Below, piece after piece: positions 33,521 through 43,137 of a stretch of 55,042 nucleotides of DNA (its first letter is position 1; each line of letters starts with the position of its first letter). The stretch lies in the NCBI GenBank assembly GCA_030653035.1, contig JAUSAB010000102.1, positions 1 through 55,042 of the forward strand, given 5' to 3'. Position numbers and translations under genes: made by a program. The notes beneath the pieces were generated by a model. That model saw only the letters and a list, made by a program, of their open reading frames with translations. It searched no databases and was not told where the DNA came from. Source of the DNA: Desulfocapsaceae bacterium. GTDB taxonomy: Bacteria > Desulfobacterota > Desulfobulbia > Desulfobulbales > Desulfocapsaceae.

Positions 33521-33589
33521 GATAAGTATCTTCACGAAATTCGTTTCAAAAAAGAGGCTCAGAGGAAACGAATTTCTAAGGTACTTATC
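33521..33589 (+). promoter_or_regulatory. Two-part hairpin in the leader of the ACP-3/KS-CLF operon
   Basis: The outer stem GATAAGTATCTT (33521-33532) pairs with AAGGTACTTATC (33578-33589) with one wobble. The inner stem GAAATTCGTTTC (33536-33547) pairs perfectly with GAAACGAATTTC (33565-33576). It ends 18 bases before the ACP-3 start codon, so it may affect translation or mRNA lifetime. It has the same outer-plus-inner stem plan as the composite hairpin elements, but a different sequence. The rest of the gap 33287-33607 shows no gene. Confidence 0.75.
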
Positions 33590-33607
33590 AAACAGTGACA
33601 GTCAATT

Positions 33608-33874
33608 ATGGATAAGCTTATCGCCGAGCTGAAGGTCAAGATTATTGATATCCTCAATCTTCAAGACGTGAGCCCTGAGAATTTCGATGAAAACGCCCGG
33701 CTGGTTGGTGGCGATCTGGGCATTGACTCCATAGATGTTCTGGAGATGGTGGTCATGGTGGAAAAAGACTATGGTGTTGTCATCAACAGCCAGGAAATCG
33801 GCGAGAAGGTCTTTTCTTCCCTTGCCGCCCTTGCCGGATATATCAAGGAAAACCTGCCCGGCTCATCAACCTGA
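33608..33874 (+). CDS. Acyl carrier protein (ACP-3)
   Basis: An 88-residue acyl carrier protein. The phosphopantetheine serine lies in LGIDSIDVLEMV (about residues 37-48). It ends one base into the start of the KS-CLF fusion gene (TGATGG), so the two are translated together, as ACP and KS/CLF are in type II PKS systems. It is the first gene of the right-hand plus-strand biosynthetic series. Confidence 0.93.
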   Translation: MDKLIAELKVKIIDILNLQDVSPENFDENARLVGGDLGIDSIDVLEMVVMVEKDYGVVINSQEIGEKVFSSLAALAGYIKENLPGSST

Positions 33875-36018
33875 TGGGGAAGCGGGTGTACATTGCCGGT
33901 GCGGGCATTATCAGTCCGCTGGGCAAGGGCCTTGCGGCGACAGTTGAGGCGCTGCAGGCCAATTCTTCGGCCATCAGGCCGCTGGATCTTTTTCCGCTCC
34001 TGCATGGAGAACCTTTGCCGGTGGGGCAGGTCCGGGGACTGGATGAATCATCCTCTCTGCCCAGAACGCATCGTCTGGCCCGGATTGCTGCCATACAGGC
34101 CATGGCCGGGGGCAGTCAGCCGCCTGATGCAGTTATTCTGGGCACTACCACCGGCGGCATCTTGACCACAGAGCAGTTGCTCAGGGATAATGTGGGCGAC
34201 AAGGAGTTGTACCGCTATCACGGGTTAAACAGTGTCGCCGAGTATATTGCCAGAGAGACCGGTTGCCGCGGCCCGGCCCTTGCGGTTTCCACTGCCTGTT
34301 CGTCAGGAGCTGTTGCCATTGCCATGGCCCTGGAAATGCTGCGCAGCGGCAAGGCGAAAACGGTTCTTGCCGGAGGAGTGGATTCTCTGTGCCGCCTGAC
34401 CTATTTTGGTTTTCATTCCCTGCAGCTGGTGGACAAAAAAGGCTGCCGTCCTTTTGATGCGGATCGGCATGGGATGGCGGTGGCGGAAGGTGCGGCCATG
34501 CTTTTGCTGACCACCGAAAGGCCAGATACCCCTCTGGCTGAACTCCTTGGCGCCGGTCTTTCCTGCGATGCCTATCATCCGGCCGCGCCCCACCCCGAGG
34601 GCCGAGGCGCTCTCATGGCCATGTGGGCGGCCCTTACTGATGCCGGTCTTGAACCGGAGGACATTGACTATATCAATCTACACGGGACCGGCACACCGGA
34701 AAACGATCTGGTCGAATCTAAGGCCATCAAGACCCTCTTTGTCACGCCGCCTCCGCTTTCCTCCATCAAAGGGGCGATGGGCCATAGTCTGGCCGCTTCC
34801 GGCGCCATTGAGGCGGTGGTGTCGGCCATCGCTGTTTTCCAAAACTTTCTGCCTGCCAATACCGGTTGGGAGAAGTTGGACCCAGCCCTTGGTCTCACCC
34901 CGTTGACGCAGCCGATAAGTCAGCCGGTAACGGCCGTGCTCAGCAACTCTTTCGGGTTTGGCGGCAATAACGGCTGTCTGGTGATCACCCAAGCAGACAG
35001 CGTGCCAGCATCGCCTGCGCCCCGAGGGCCTCGTGCCGGGCTGGCCGTCCATGGCAGGTCCTGTGTGTCCGGCTCAGGGAATACTGCGGCCACCATGTCC
35101 CAACTTGTCCAGGGACTCCCTGTTGCCGGTATGGTGGATCTTGACAGCCTCTCAGAAAACCTGCCGCCGCGTCTGGTCCGCCGTCTGAAACGGCTGCCGC
35201 GAATGACGTTGTCCCTGGCGGCGGCTGCCCTGGCAGATTCCGGTCTTGAGGAAAAACCATCCGCCGTGTTTATGGGCACCGGCTGGGGTGCGCTCTCGGA
35301 AACGTATGATTTTTTGACCCGGCTTGCTGAATCGCAGGAACAGTTTCCCAGTCCCACTGATTTTGTCGGCTCTGTGCATAACGGGCCGGCCGGTCAGGCG
35401 GCCATCATGTTCGAGGCCACCGGGGCCAATATTACCACCAGTGGCGGTGATTACTCCTTTGAGCAGGCGTTGCTGGCCGCCGACCTGATGATGAAGGAAG
35501 GGGATGAGCGCAGCCTTGTGCTCGGCGTTGATGAGGGCCATCAGGCGCTGTCTCCTTTGCTTGATCCCTCCATTGCCCCTGCAACGCTTCTGGCCGATGG
35601 CGGCGGGGGGTTGTGTCTGAGCAGAACCAGCAACGGCGCGCAATGTCTTGTTCGGGTTCCCTTTTATCAGAGCAGCGCCACTGAGGGGGCCATTGATTTG
35701 CTGATCGAGACCCTGGGCGGAGTCCAGATCTTGAAGAGCAAATATGCGTTGGTGCTGGCGGGGATTCCGGCAGCGGTCCGGGAAGAAGGCGAGGCCCAGT
35801 TGGCACGGTTTGTTGACCAATCCGGATGCCAGGCCCCGGTGATCCGCTATCGCGAGTTGACGGGTGAGTTTGCCTCGGCCTCGGCCGTGGCCGCGGTCAT
35901 GGCTGTTTCCTTCCTGACTGAGCGGCAGCTGCCGGCAGGAGAGGAAGACGGCAAGAATGCCATCCTGGTGCTTGGTCTGGGACCATATCTTTCGGCCATG
36001 GAATTCTCCCGCCCATGA
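33874..36018 (+). CDS. Ketosynthase fused to a chain-length-factor-like domain
   Basis: A 714-residue protein made of two ketosynthase-like halves. The N-terminal KS (1 to about 380) has the full triad: Cys142 in STACSSG, His270 in NLHGTGTP and His304 in KGAMGHSLAAS, and ends in SFGFGGNNG. The C-terminal half (about 395-714) keeps the fold (VFMGTGWGALSET, FVGSVHNGPAGQAAI), but the active-site cysteine position reads TTSGGDYS (about 521-528). That is the pattern of a chain length factor. In type II and aryl polyene systems KS and CLF are separate proteins that form a heterodimer; here they are covalently joined. ACP-3 precedes it and a B12-radical SAM gene overlaps its end. Confidence 0.9.
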   Translation: MGKRVYIAGAGIISPLGKGLAATVEALQANSSAIRPLDLFPLLHGEPLPVGQVRGLDESSSLPRTHRLARIAAIQAMAGGSQPPDAVILGTTTGGILTTEQLLRDNVGDKELYRYHGLNSVAEYIARETGCRGPALAVSTACSSGAVAIAMALEMLRSGKAKTVLAGGVDSLCRLTYFGFHSLQLVDKKGCRPFDADRHGMAVAEGAAMLLLTTERPDTPLAELLGAGLSCDAYHPAAPHPEGRGALMAMWAALTDAGLEPEDIDYINLHGTGTPENDLVESKAIKTLFVTPPPLSSIKGAMGHSLAASGAIEAVVSAIAVFQNFLPANTGWEKLDPALGLTPLTQPISQPVTAVLSNSFGFGGNNGCLVITQADSVPASPAPRGPRAGLAVHGRSCVSGSGNTAATMSQLVQGLPVAGMVDLDSLSENLPPRLVRRLKRLPRMTLSLAAAALADSGLEEKPSAVFMGTGWGALSETYDFLTRLAESQEQFPSPTDFVGSVHNGPAGQAAIMFEATGANITTSGGDYSFEQALLAADLMMKEGDERSLVLGVDEGHQALSPLLDPSIAPATLLADGGGGLCLSRTSNGAQCLVRVPFYQSSATEGAIDLLIETLGGVQILKSKYALVLAGIPAAVREEGEAQLARFVDQSGCQAPVIRYRELTGEFASASAVAAVMAVSFLTERQLPAGEEDGKNAILVLGLGPYLSAMEFSRP

Positions 36019-37361
36019 AGATCCTGCTCATCTCCCCCAATACCCTTACCGTTCCCTATCCCGTCTATCCCCTTGGTCTTGATTATGTCGCCGGGTCTAT
36101 TGGCGCGGAGCATCAGGTCAGGATCGCGGATCTGAATATTCATTCGCTTGCGGTTCTCGATGAGATTCTGCACGATTTTTTTCCGGACATTATCGGCCTG
36201 TCCTGCCGCAATATTGACAACACCGAGGCCGGTGATCCCCTGTTTTTTATCAGTGAATACCGCAAGCTGGTGGTCTGGCTGCGGGAACGCTCAACCGCCA
36301 CCCTTGTCTGCGGCGGCAGTGGTTTTACCATCATGCCGGATCGTGTCTTTGCGGCCCTGGGGGTGGATTACGGGATTATCGGTGAAGGAGAGCGGTTCGG
36401 TCTGCTGGTGGATGCCATTCACAGTGGCCGGGAAGCGGAGGAGATCTCCGGCGTGATCTCCGCCGCCGCCCCGGCAGAGCTTCCCGGCCCCTGGGCTGGT
36501 ACGCAGGCGCGTAAATTCCATTCCGATGCCTCTCATGTGGATTTTTATCTCAGAAATGGGGGGATGCTCAGTCTGCAGACCAAACGGGGCTGCTCCTTTC
36601 GCTGTATCTATTGCCCCTATCCTCATATTGAAGGGAAAAGGCACCGGCTGGTACCGCCCGATGCGGTGGCCCGGACCGCCATGGAACTGCAGGAGGCCGG
36701 GGCAAGATATCTGTTTATCACCGACTCGACCTTTAATTCGGATGTGGCCCACAGTCTGGATGTGGCCAGGGCCTTCAAGGCCGCCGGGGTTTCCATCCCC
36801 TGGGGTGGATTTTTTGCCCCGCTCCGGTTGCCGTCTGATTATTTTTCCATCATGGCCGATGCCGGTCTCAAGCATGTAGAGTTCGGCACCGAGTCGATGT
36901 CGGCGGCCATGCTTGCAACCTACCGGAAACCGTTCGGCATTGATGATGTCTATGTTGCCCACAGCCAGGCCCGGGATGCCGGATTGCTTGTGGCGCATTA
37001 CTTTCTTCTGGGAGGGCCGGGGGAGTCTGCCGCTACAATCAGAGAGACTCTTGATCATATTGAGAGGCTCAAGCGGACGGTGCTCTTTTTCTTTATCGGC
37101 ATTCGTATCTATCCGCACACCGCCCTTTATGATATTGCCCTTGAGGAGGGCAGGATCACCCCGGAAACAGATATGTTGCGCCCGGTCTTTTATCAGGCTG
37201 AGGCCATTGAGCGTGACGCGATTGAAGAGTTGATCACGACGCGAGCGGACAAGCGCGTCAACTGGATTGTAGGCTCGGGCGGCGCCACGAGCGCGGCCAC
37301 CGTCAGAAAGATGTATGATCGTGGCTATTCCGGCCCCTTGTGGGAATATCTGGCCCGCTAA
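36015..37361 (+). CDS. B12-binding radical SAM protein
   Basis: A 448-residue enzyme with an N-terminal cobalamin-binding domain (MKILLISPNTLTVPYPVYP, PDIIGLSCRNID, LVCGGSGFT) and a radical SAM domain with CSFRCIYC (about residues 195-202), preceded by TKRG. Its start overlaps the KS-CLF stop by four bases (ATGA), so it is a core part of this operon. Its 3'-terminal 78 coding bases are repeated at 43017-43098, behind the RHS island. Before the insertion the next gene of the operon was probably the dehydratase at 43138. Confidence 0.9.
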   Translation: MKILLISPNTLTVPYPVYPLGLDYVAGSIGAEHQVRIADLNIHSLAVLDEILHDFFPDIIGLSCRNIDNTEAGDPLFFISEYRKLVVWLRERSTATLVCGGSGFTIMPDRVFAALGVDYGIIGEGERFGLLVDAIHSGREAEEISGVISAAAPAELPGPWAGTQARKFHSDASHVDFYLRNGGMLSLQTKRGCSFRCIYCPYPHIEGKRHRLVPPDAVARTAMELQEAGARYLFITDSTFNSDVAHSLDVARAFKAAGVSIPWGGFFAPLRLPSDYFSIMADAGLKHVEFGTESMSAAMLATYRKPFGIDDVYVAHSQARDAGLLVAHYFLLGGPGESAATIRETLDHIERLKRTVLFFFIGIRIYPHTALYDIALEEGRITPETDMLRPVFYQAEAIERDAIEELITTRADKRVNWIVGSGGATSAATVRKMYDRGYSGPLWEYLAR

Positions 37362-37511
37362 TGTTGAGTTTTTTTTGTTATGTTTCTCCCTTGTTGACAA
37401 CGTGCTGTTCTTGGTGGTTGTAGCTTGTATGATTTTCTCTGTATTTTGTTGTAATTATCAGTGTAGTGTTGGGCCATGTGTTTTTCCTCTGATAAATTAG
37501 GCTTTTAAATT

Positions 37512-40500
37512 TTGTTAAATACTGTTGTGGGGTATCACATGTTTTTAAAAATCACTTGTCAGAAAAATAACAGTCCAACGTATGCATGGTTGATGTTATT
37601 CGTTTTGTCTTTCTTAATCTTTGACATCACTCCATTGTCTGCGGCTGCGTTGCGTCTTGACGCAAATTTTACCCCCAGTTTTACTCATACCCAGGCTGGG
37701 TTTGCCTATCTCACGGACATTAAGGAACTCAATGATGGAAGAATTATGGTTGGTGGATGGTATGATTTCGTCAACGGGACGCCTCGTGGCCGCATCGCCC
37801 GACTGAATTCTGACGGAAGTCTGGATACAGGATTTAACCCAGGGGTTGGGGTTGATTATGATGTGAAAGCCATTGAGGTGCAGGCCGATAACAAAGTTAT
37901 TGTCGTCGGCTATTTTTGGAATGTAAATAATATCGCCAAAAATAATGTCGCCCGCCTGAATGCTGACGGGAGTGTCGATACTTCATTTACCGCTAATACT
38001 GATTCCTCGGTTTGGGATATTAACCAGGACAAGAATACCGCCAATGATCCTTTCTCTGCCGTAAGCGGCCATTTTTTTCTCGGGGGGCAGTTTACATATG
38101 TTAATGGCACTGAGCGTCGACATGTAGCGAAACTGACTCCGCAGGGGAGCCTTGATACCACATTTAATACCGGTTCTGGGATTACCAGCGGAACCAGGGT
38201 ATGGACGGTCGCAGCCTTACCTGAAAGCAAGGTGTTAGTGGGTGGTGATTTTACAGGATTTAATACCCATAGCTATTCCAACCTTGTTCGTCTTTCTGCC
38301 TCAGGAGCCGTAGATACTGCATTTTCTATTGGTTCAGGGGCTAACTCGATTGTAACGAGTCTTGCGGTTCAGCCTGATGGAAAGTATCTGGTTGGCGGAG
38401 CGTTTACCACCTTCAACGGCACCGGGCATAGCGGCATTGTGCGCCTTCTCAGCACAGGCGCGATCGATCCGTCATTTAATTGCAATGTCACTGGCGGTTA
38501 TGGTGAAATTCGATCTATCAGCCTGCAGAGTGATGGGCATATCATCATTGGAGGAAATTTTACCACCGTCAATGGTTCTTCTCGTCTTAACATTGCCCGC
38601 CTGAATCCCAATGGCAGTCTTGATATGGAGTTTGGTACTGAGGCGGTAGTTAATGAGACAGTTACCACAGTGGCTGTGCTCGGACAGAATCAGATTGTCA
38701 CGGGGGGACATTTCACTCAAATCAATGGGCAGGCGCGGGAGAAGATTGGCCGGTTTGCCGTTGATCCGTCATTAGGTGGTCCCGCTGCTAATCCGCATAC
38801 ACTCTTTGCCGGCGGCAAGGATGATTGGCGTCGCGTTAATCTACCCAAGGCCTTTGTTAATACGGGTAGTCTTGATGTTTTAGCCGAGGGGACATTGTTT
38901 TATATGCCCACACTGGGACCATCGTTGTTCGCCCGTCTTTCTTATAACTCTTTTCTTTATACGGAATCGACCGGCAGTTTTGGTAGCCATTGGCGTTTTC
39001 TCTATGAATCCTCTCTCACGCAACAAGGCCCTACTCAGGTTGTGTTGCAAAAAGGGGCCGGTGACCGGGAAACCTTTGTGAGCAATGTTAATTTGGCAAC
39101 GGCGACTCCGGCTTCACCAGTGGTGCTGAGCCCCATGCAGGGAAATTTTAATCAACTGACATCTTATGGGACATATCTGCTGTATAAGGAGAAAGACACC
39201 GGGTTTGTATATCGTTTTGACGCTCCAACGCTTGGGCAGAAGGCGTATTTGACAGAGGTTGCAGATAAAAACAATAACGCCTTGACAATATCGGTTGACC
39301 TCTTGACAGGGCGTATCAGCTCTATTACCGACCCCGCCAACAGGCAACTCCTTTTTACCTATACGGCTGGGCGATGTTCTAAAATTACAACTCCCGATAG
39401 CCGAACCATCGAATTTACCTATGACGCATCGGGTCAATTGATCCAGATTAAAGATATGATGGGTTATCTTGGCAAGTACGCTTACACGAACGGCGATTTA
39501 ACCTCCACCAATATAGACGAGGATAGTTCCACATATACCTATAGTGACAAAAAGTGGGGCACTGGGAAGTATGCTTCTAAGGTTACCGCCGCAAATGGTA
39601 TCACGCAGATTGAGCCACTCAATGGCAGTATCAATCAGGTGCGATGGACCACACCGACTGGGAGCGCTACCATTGTTGCAAGCACTGCGGGAAAAACTGC
39701 CGGCACGAAAGATCCATTAGGCGCAATGAGTAGTTTTGCATATGTTGACGGTCTGCCGACAAGTTTTAGTGATGCTAACGGAAAAACCAAGGTGTTCGAG
39801 TACGATGGTCGGGGAAATATTACCAAGGCCACAGATGCGTTGTCGCATTCATTCCTGTATTTTTATGACGCAAATGACAACTTGATCGAGCGTCGAGATG
39901 CCCTGGGGAAGAAGTGGCTATACGAGTTTGACGCCAAAAACAATTTGACAAAAATCAGCTATCCCAATGGAGCAACAGATGTCTTTACGTATGATGCCCA
40001 AGGACGAATGGTGACATATTTAGATAAACGAAATAAACAAACCTCATATACTTATGATTCTTATGGGAATTTGCTGAACACGACGTATCCAGATGGCGGA
40101 GTGCTAAAATATTATTACACTTCAAATGATGCATATACCCGTTGCTCGAAGATTGTTGATACGCGCAATAAGGAAAAGCATTACACCTATGATGCGAACA
40201 ATCGGATTACAGAAATTTCATACGGATCGACATCGGGCATTAAGGTGACCTATACCTATGACGCGTTGTCACTGCTGTCAGTTAAAGATGAACGAGGATT
40301 TACGACACGCGTCGAACGAGACGATTTTGGCCTGATTATCAGGTTGATTGATCCCTTGAACGCTTCTACCAAGTTTCAATATGACGCGAACAATAATCTT
40401 ATACAGCTTGAGGATGCGTTAGGGCGAGTCAGTAAAACCGCGTTTGATGCCGCCAATCATCCAAGTATCACCACCGACCCGATGAATCATGTCTTAAAAC

Positions 40501-42383
40501 GATATTATGACCCAGAGGGCAATCTTACCTCGATTATTGATCAGAGGTCGAAGACAACCCATTTTACCTATGATGATAATAACCGTTTGAAGACCGTTAG
40601 CAATCCATTAGATCATAGTATCTCTAATACGTATGATGATAATGGAAGACTTGCCAGTGTAGTGAACGCCAAAGGGGCGGTTGTGGCGTACAGTTATGAT
40701 TCGGTTGGCAATATGCTTACAAAATCTTTTAATGGCGTGTTGCAAGTGGCGTATAGTTATGATAACGCTGGTAATTTGACAAATGCCAATCACAGTACAA
40801 TCGGAAGCACGACGTATACCTACGACGAAAAGGGCCGGATTGAAACGATTACCTGGCCCGATGCCAAGGCGGTAACATATGGATATGATACAGAAGGAAA
40901 TGAAACCAGCGTGACCTACCCCGACGGGCTCGTTGTCTCTTCGCAATATGATTTGTTCTGCCGCCGTAAATTGCCTGCGGCCTTCCGGCACGGCCCGGTT
41001 GATGATGTCAGTCCACATAAAGAGAAGGCAAATCAGGCAACCAAGATAGCATGGAACGGAAGCAGTATTGACTTTGAATACGATCAATCGGCTAATTTGA
41101 TCAAAGAAACTCGCTTAAATGGCACTGTTTCGTCTTACAGTTTCAACGCAAAGCGTAAAGCAACGAATGTTAATCATAGCTTAGGTCTCACCTCGTTTCT
41201 TACATTGACTAATACGTATGATGTGATTGGTAATGTTGCAATGTCGTTGAATACCGGCATGATCCCTCCCCCGTTTACCTCCATGGCTGTCAACAACAGC
41301 TTTGATAACGCCAACAGCATGACTTCTTTTGGAAGTACAGCGTATACCAGTGATCTTGATGGCAATGTCACGGCAATAGGATCGAGCTTTTCGGCCAGTT
41401 ATGATGCCGAAAACAAAATTGTTTCCAGTACCATGAATGGGATAACAACGACCTATTCATACGATGGTTCGGGAAGGCCTTACCGTATTGTCAAAGCTGG
41501 GGTAACCTCGTATTATCACTGGGATACTAAAGGGAGGTTGCTCTTTATTAGCAATGCTGCCGGGACAATAATTGCGCGGTACGTATATCGGGGCGCGCGT
41601 CTTGTGGCGCAACAAGTACAAAATGGCGATTGGTATTATTATCATTTTGACACGATCGGCAATACACTGGCCTTAACTGATGGCAGCGGGCAGGTCGTAA
41701 CCAAATATGCCTACAACCTTTTTGGTCTCAAGGCTGTTGTGGAAACATCTATTTTCAATCCATTTACCTTCGTCGGTCAATATGGCACTATTGAGCTTGC
41801 TGATGGCTTATATTTAATGGGTAATAGATTGTATGACGCCTCAACAGGTCGTTTCCTCCAGCGAGATCCTCTGGGAATGACTGGCGGGTTGAACTTGTTT
41901 GTTCATGCCGGTAATAATCCCATTAACTCTATCGATCCGGAAGGAACAGAAGAAGTTGACCCTGGAGATATTGAAGATGTTCCAGAAGAACAGCGACTTA
42001 AAATAAAGAGCGGTACTGCCGATTTGAATTCGGGGGAACTTCCTGAGGATGGTGATGCCAAAGACGATAAAGTAGTATTTGATGCAATAGGCGACGTCGG
42101 TCGTTCTCTTGCTAATACAGCTGAAGATCTTCAAGAATTGAGTGGTAATATTCCGTTACTTCCGATTCCTGGGAATAATTTTGTAACAGCAGCACGACGA
42201 GCACGGGATGGAAAAAATGGTGAGGCCGCTTGGGAAGTTACAAAAGGGATTGTGAGTTTGATCCCTGGTTATGGTCAAGTAGCCGGCGCTGGTATTGATA
42301 TCAGCGAAGCCCTGATAAAAGTAGCACAGGCATCTTCACAATCACCGCCAAGCCCAATATATAAACAACAGTATGAGCGTTAA
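37512..42383 (+). CDS. RHS/YD-repeat protein with delta-60 N-terminal repeats
   Basis: A 1623-residue exported giant protein. The N-terminus has a hydrophobic export signal (AWLMLFVLSFLIF); ATG 37539 is an equally good start. Residues about 60-430 hold seven or eight delta-60 repeats (GRIARLNSDGSLDTGF, NNVARLNADGSVDTSF). Residues about 660-1440 hold YD repeats (ATDVFTYDAQGRMVTYLD). The RHS core ends with STGRFLQRDPLGMTGGLN and INSIDPEG near residue 1477. The last 146 residues are the variable tip (FVTAARRARDGKNGEAA), whose activity I cannot assign. A G+C-rich stretch near 40960-41000 (CRRKLPAAFRHGPVDD) breaks the YD pattern. No clear immunity gene follows. It is an island gene interrupting the biosynthetic operon. 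Confidence 0.9.
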   Translation: MLNTVVGYHMFLKITCQKNNSPTYAWLMLFVLSFLIFDITPLSAAALRLDANFTPSFTHTQAGFAYLTDIKELNDGRIMVGGWYDFVNGTPRGRIARLNSDGSLDTGFNPGVGVDYDVKAIEVQADNKVIVVGYFWNVNNIAKNNVARLNADGSVDTSFTANTDSSVWDINQDKNTANDPFSAVSGHFFLGGQFTYVNGTERRHVAKLTPQGSLDTTFNTGSGITSGTRVWTVAALPESKVLVGGDFTGFNTHSYSNLVRLSASGAVDTAFSIGSGANSIVTSLAVQPDGKYLVGGAFTTFNGTGHSGIVRLLSTGAIDPSFNCNVTGGYGEIRSISLQSDGHIIIGGNFTTVNGSSRLNIARLNPNGSLDMEFGTEAVVNETVTTVAVLGQNQIVTGGHFTQINGQAREKIGRFAVDPSLGGPAANPHTLFAGGKDDWRRVNLPKAFVNTGSLDVLAEGTLFYMPTLGPSLFARLSYNSFLYTESTGSFGSHWRFLYESSLTQQGPTQVVLQKGAGDRETFVSNVNLATATPASPVVLSPMQGNFNQLTSYGTYLLYKEKDTGFVYRFDAPTLGQKAYLTEVADKNNNALTISVDLLTGRISSITDPANRQLLFTYTAGRCSKITTPDSRTIEFTYDASGQLIQIKDMMGYLGKYAYTNGDLTSTNIDEDSSTYTYSDKKWGTGKYASKVTAANGITQIEPLNGSINQVRWTTPTGSATIVASTAGKTAGTKDPLGAMSSFAYVDGLPTSFSDANGKTKVFEYDGRGNITKATDALSHSFLYFYDANDNLIERRDALGKKWLYEFDAKNNLTKISYPNGATDVFTYDAQGRMVTYLDKRNKQTSYTYDSYGNLLNTTYPDGGVLKYYYTSNDAYTRCSKIVDTRNKEKHYTYDANNRITEISYGSTSGIKVTYTYDALSLLSVKDERGFTTRVERDDFGLIIRLIDPLNASTKFQYDANNNLIQLEDALGRVSKTAFDAANHPSITTDPMNHVLKRYYDPEGNLTSIIDQRSKTTHFTYDDNNRLKTVSNPLDHSISNTYDDNGRLASVVNAKGAVVAYSYDSVGNMLTKSFNGVLQVAYSYDNAGNLTNANHSTIGSTTYTYDEKGRIETITWPDAKAVTYGYDTEGNETSVTYPDGLVVSSQYDLFCRRKLPAAFRHGPVDDVSPHKEKANQATKIAWNGSSIDFEYDQSANLIKETRLNGTVSSYSFNAKRKATNVNHSLGLTSFLTLTNTYDVIGNVAMSLNTGMIPPPFTSMAVNNSFDNANSMTSFGSTAYTSDLDGNVTAIGSSFSASYDAENKIVSSTMNGITTTYSYDGSGRPYRIVKAGVTSYYHWDTKGRLLFISNAAGTIIARYVYRGARLVAQQVQNGDWYYYHFDTIGNTLALTDGSGQVVTKYAYNLFGLKAVVETSIFNPFTFVGQYGTIELADGLYLMGNRLYDASTGRFLQRDPLGMTGGLNLFVHAGNNPINSIDPEGTEEVDPGDIEDVPEEQRLKIKSGTADLNSGELPEDGDAKDDKVVFDAIGDVGRSLANTAEDLQELSGNIPLLPIPGNNFVTAARRARDGKNGEAAWEVTKGIVSLIPGYGQVAGAGIDISEALIKVAQASSQSPPSPIYKQQYER

Positions 42384-42437
42384 AAATGGGTTTTGCCTAA
42401 TTATGCAGAATGAGTAGTCAGAAAAGATAGTAACAGG

Positions 42438-42971
42438 GTGAAAATAATGAATCTACGGAGCATTGGCTTTTTCTTTTTGATGGTGACATTGCTGTGGCCG
42501 ACGGCATGGGCTGGTGCTGTCGCATACACCTACGATAGTCTTAACCGATTGATAAAAGCTGAATATGAGTCGGGTGTTCAAGTCACCCACACTTATGATG
42601 AGGTGGGTAATTTAACTTCCATTGCACAAATACAGGTCTATCCACCGAGCGCGCCGATATTGAACAGCATTGATCCTGGCCCCGGTAGTGCAACGCTTGT
42701 TTTTTCTGTACCTGTTTATAATGGTGGGCTACCAATTTCAATCTATACAGCTACTTGCATGGCCACTGGTCTAGTTACTCGAATTGCCATTGGCAATGGT
42801 TCCCCACTTATTGTCTTAAATTTGACAGAGGGGGTGACCTATGAGTGTTCGTTAACGGCTACTAACAGTGGGGGATTTACGAGTGTTGCTTCAACGGTTA
42901 TGACAGTAATAGCAGATCCTAAGTTTCCTTGGCCTATGTTCCTGCCCGCCATCATAAAGGGTGCAAACTAA
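42438..42971 (+). CDS. Small secreted protein: YD repeat, Fn3-like domain, FPWPMFLPAI end
   Basis: A 177-residue exported protein. It has a signal peptide (SIGFFFLMVTLLWPTAWAGA), then two YD units (YTYDSLNRLIKAEYESG and THTYDEVGNLTSI). A fibronectin III-like domain follows (about 65-160; PPSAPILNSIDPGPGSATL). The end is PKFPWPMFLPAIIKGAN, the C-terminal motif shared with the proteins at 8256 and 48589. It looks like a shortened version of the RHS type of protein. It lies 54 bases after the RHS gene and may be its partner. I know no function; an immunity role is unlikely because it is exported. Confidence 0.75.
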   Translation: MKIMNLRSIGFFFLMVTLLWPTAWAGAVAYTYDSLNRLIKAEYESGVQVTHTYDEVGNLTSIAQIQVYPPSAPILNSIDPGPGSATLVFSVPVYNGGLPISIYTATCMATGLVTRIAIGNGSPLIVLNLTEGVTYECSLTATNSGGFTSVASTVMTVIADPKFPWPMFLPAIIKGAN

Positions 42972-43016
42972 ACATTGCATGTTTGATTAAGCCCCTCCCC
43001 GCATATGCCGCTCTGT

Positions 43017-43098
43017 GCCGCGAGTGCGGCCACCGTCAGGAAAATGTATGATCGTGGCTATTCCGGCCCCTTGTGGGAATATCTGGCCCGCTAATGTT
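43017..43098 (+). pseudogene. Duplicated 3' end of the radical SAM gene 36015-37361
   Basis: 82 bases match 37284-37365 at 78 positions. They encode ASAATVRKMYDRGYSGPLWE followed by YLAR and the stop, as at the end of the intact gene. Three of the four differences are in synonymous codon positions and one is Thr to Ala. The copy lies right behind the RHS island, upstream of the dehydratase at 43138. It marks the far edge of the insertion 37366-43016. Confidence 0.9.
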
Positions 43099-43137
43099 CT
43101 TCTTTCCTTCTCTTTATGCTGGACTTGAGGTGATAAC

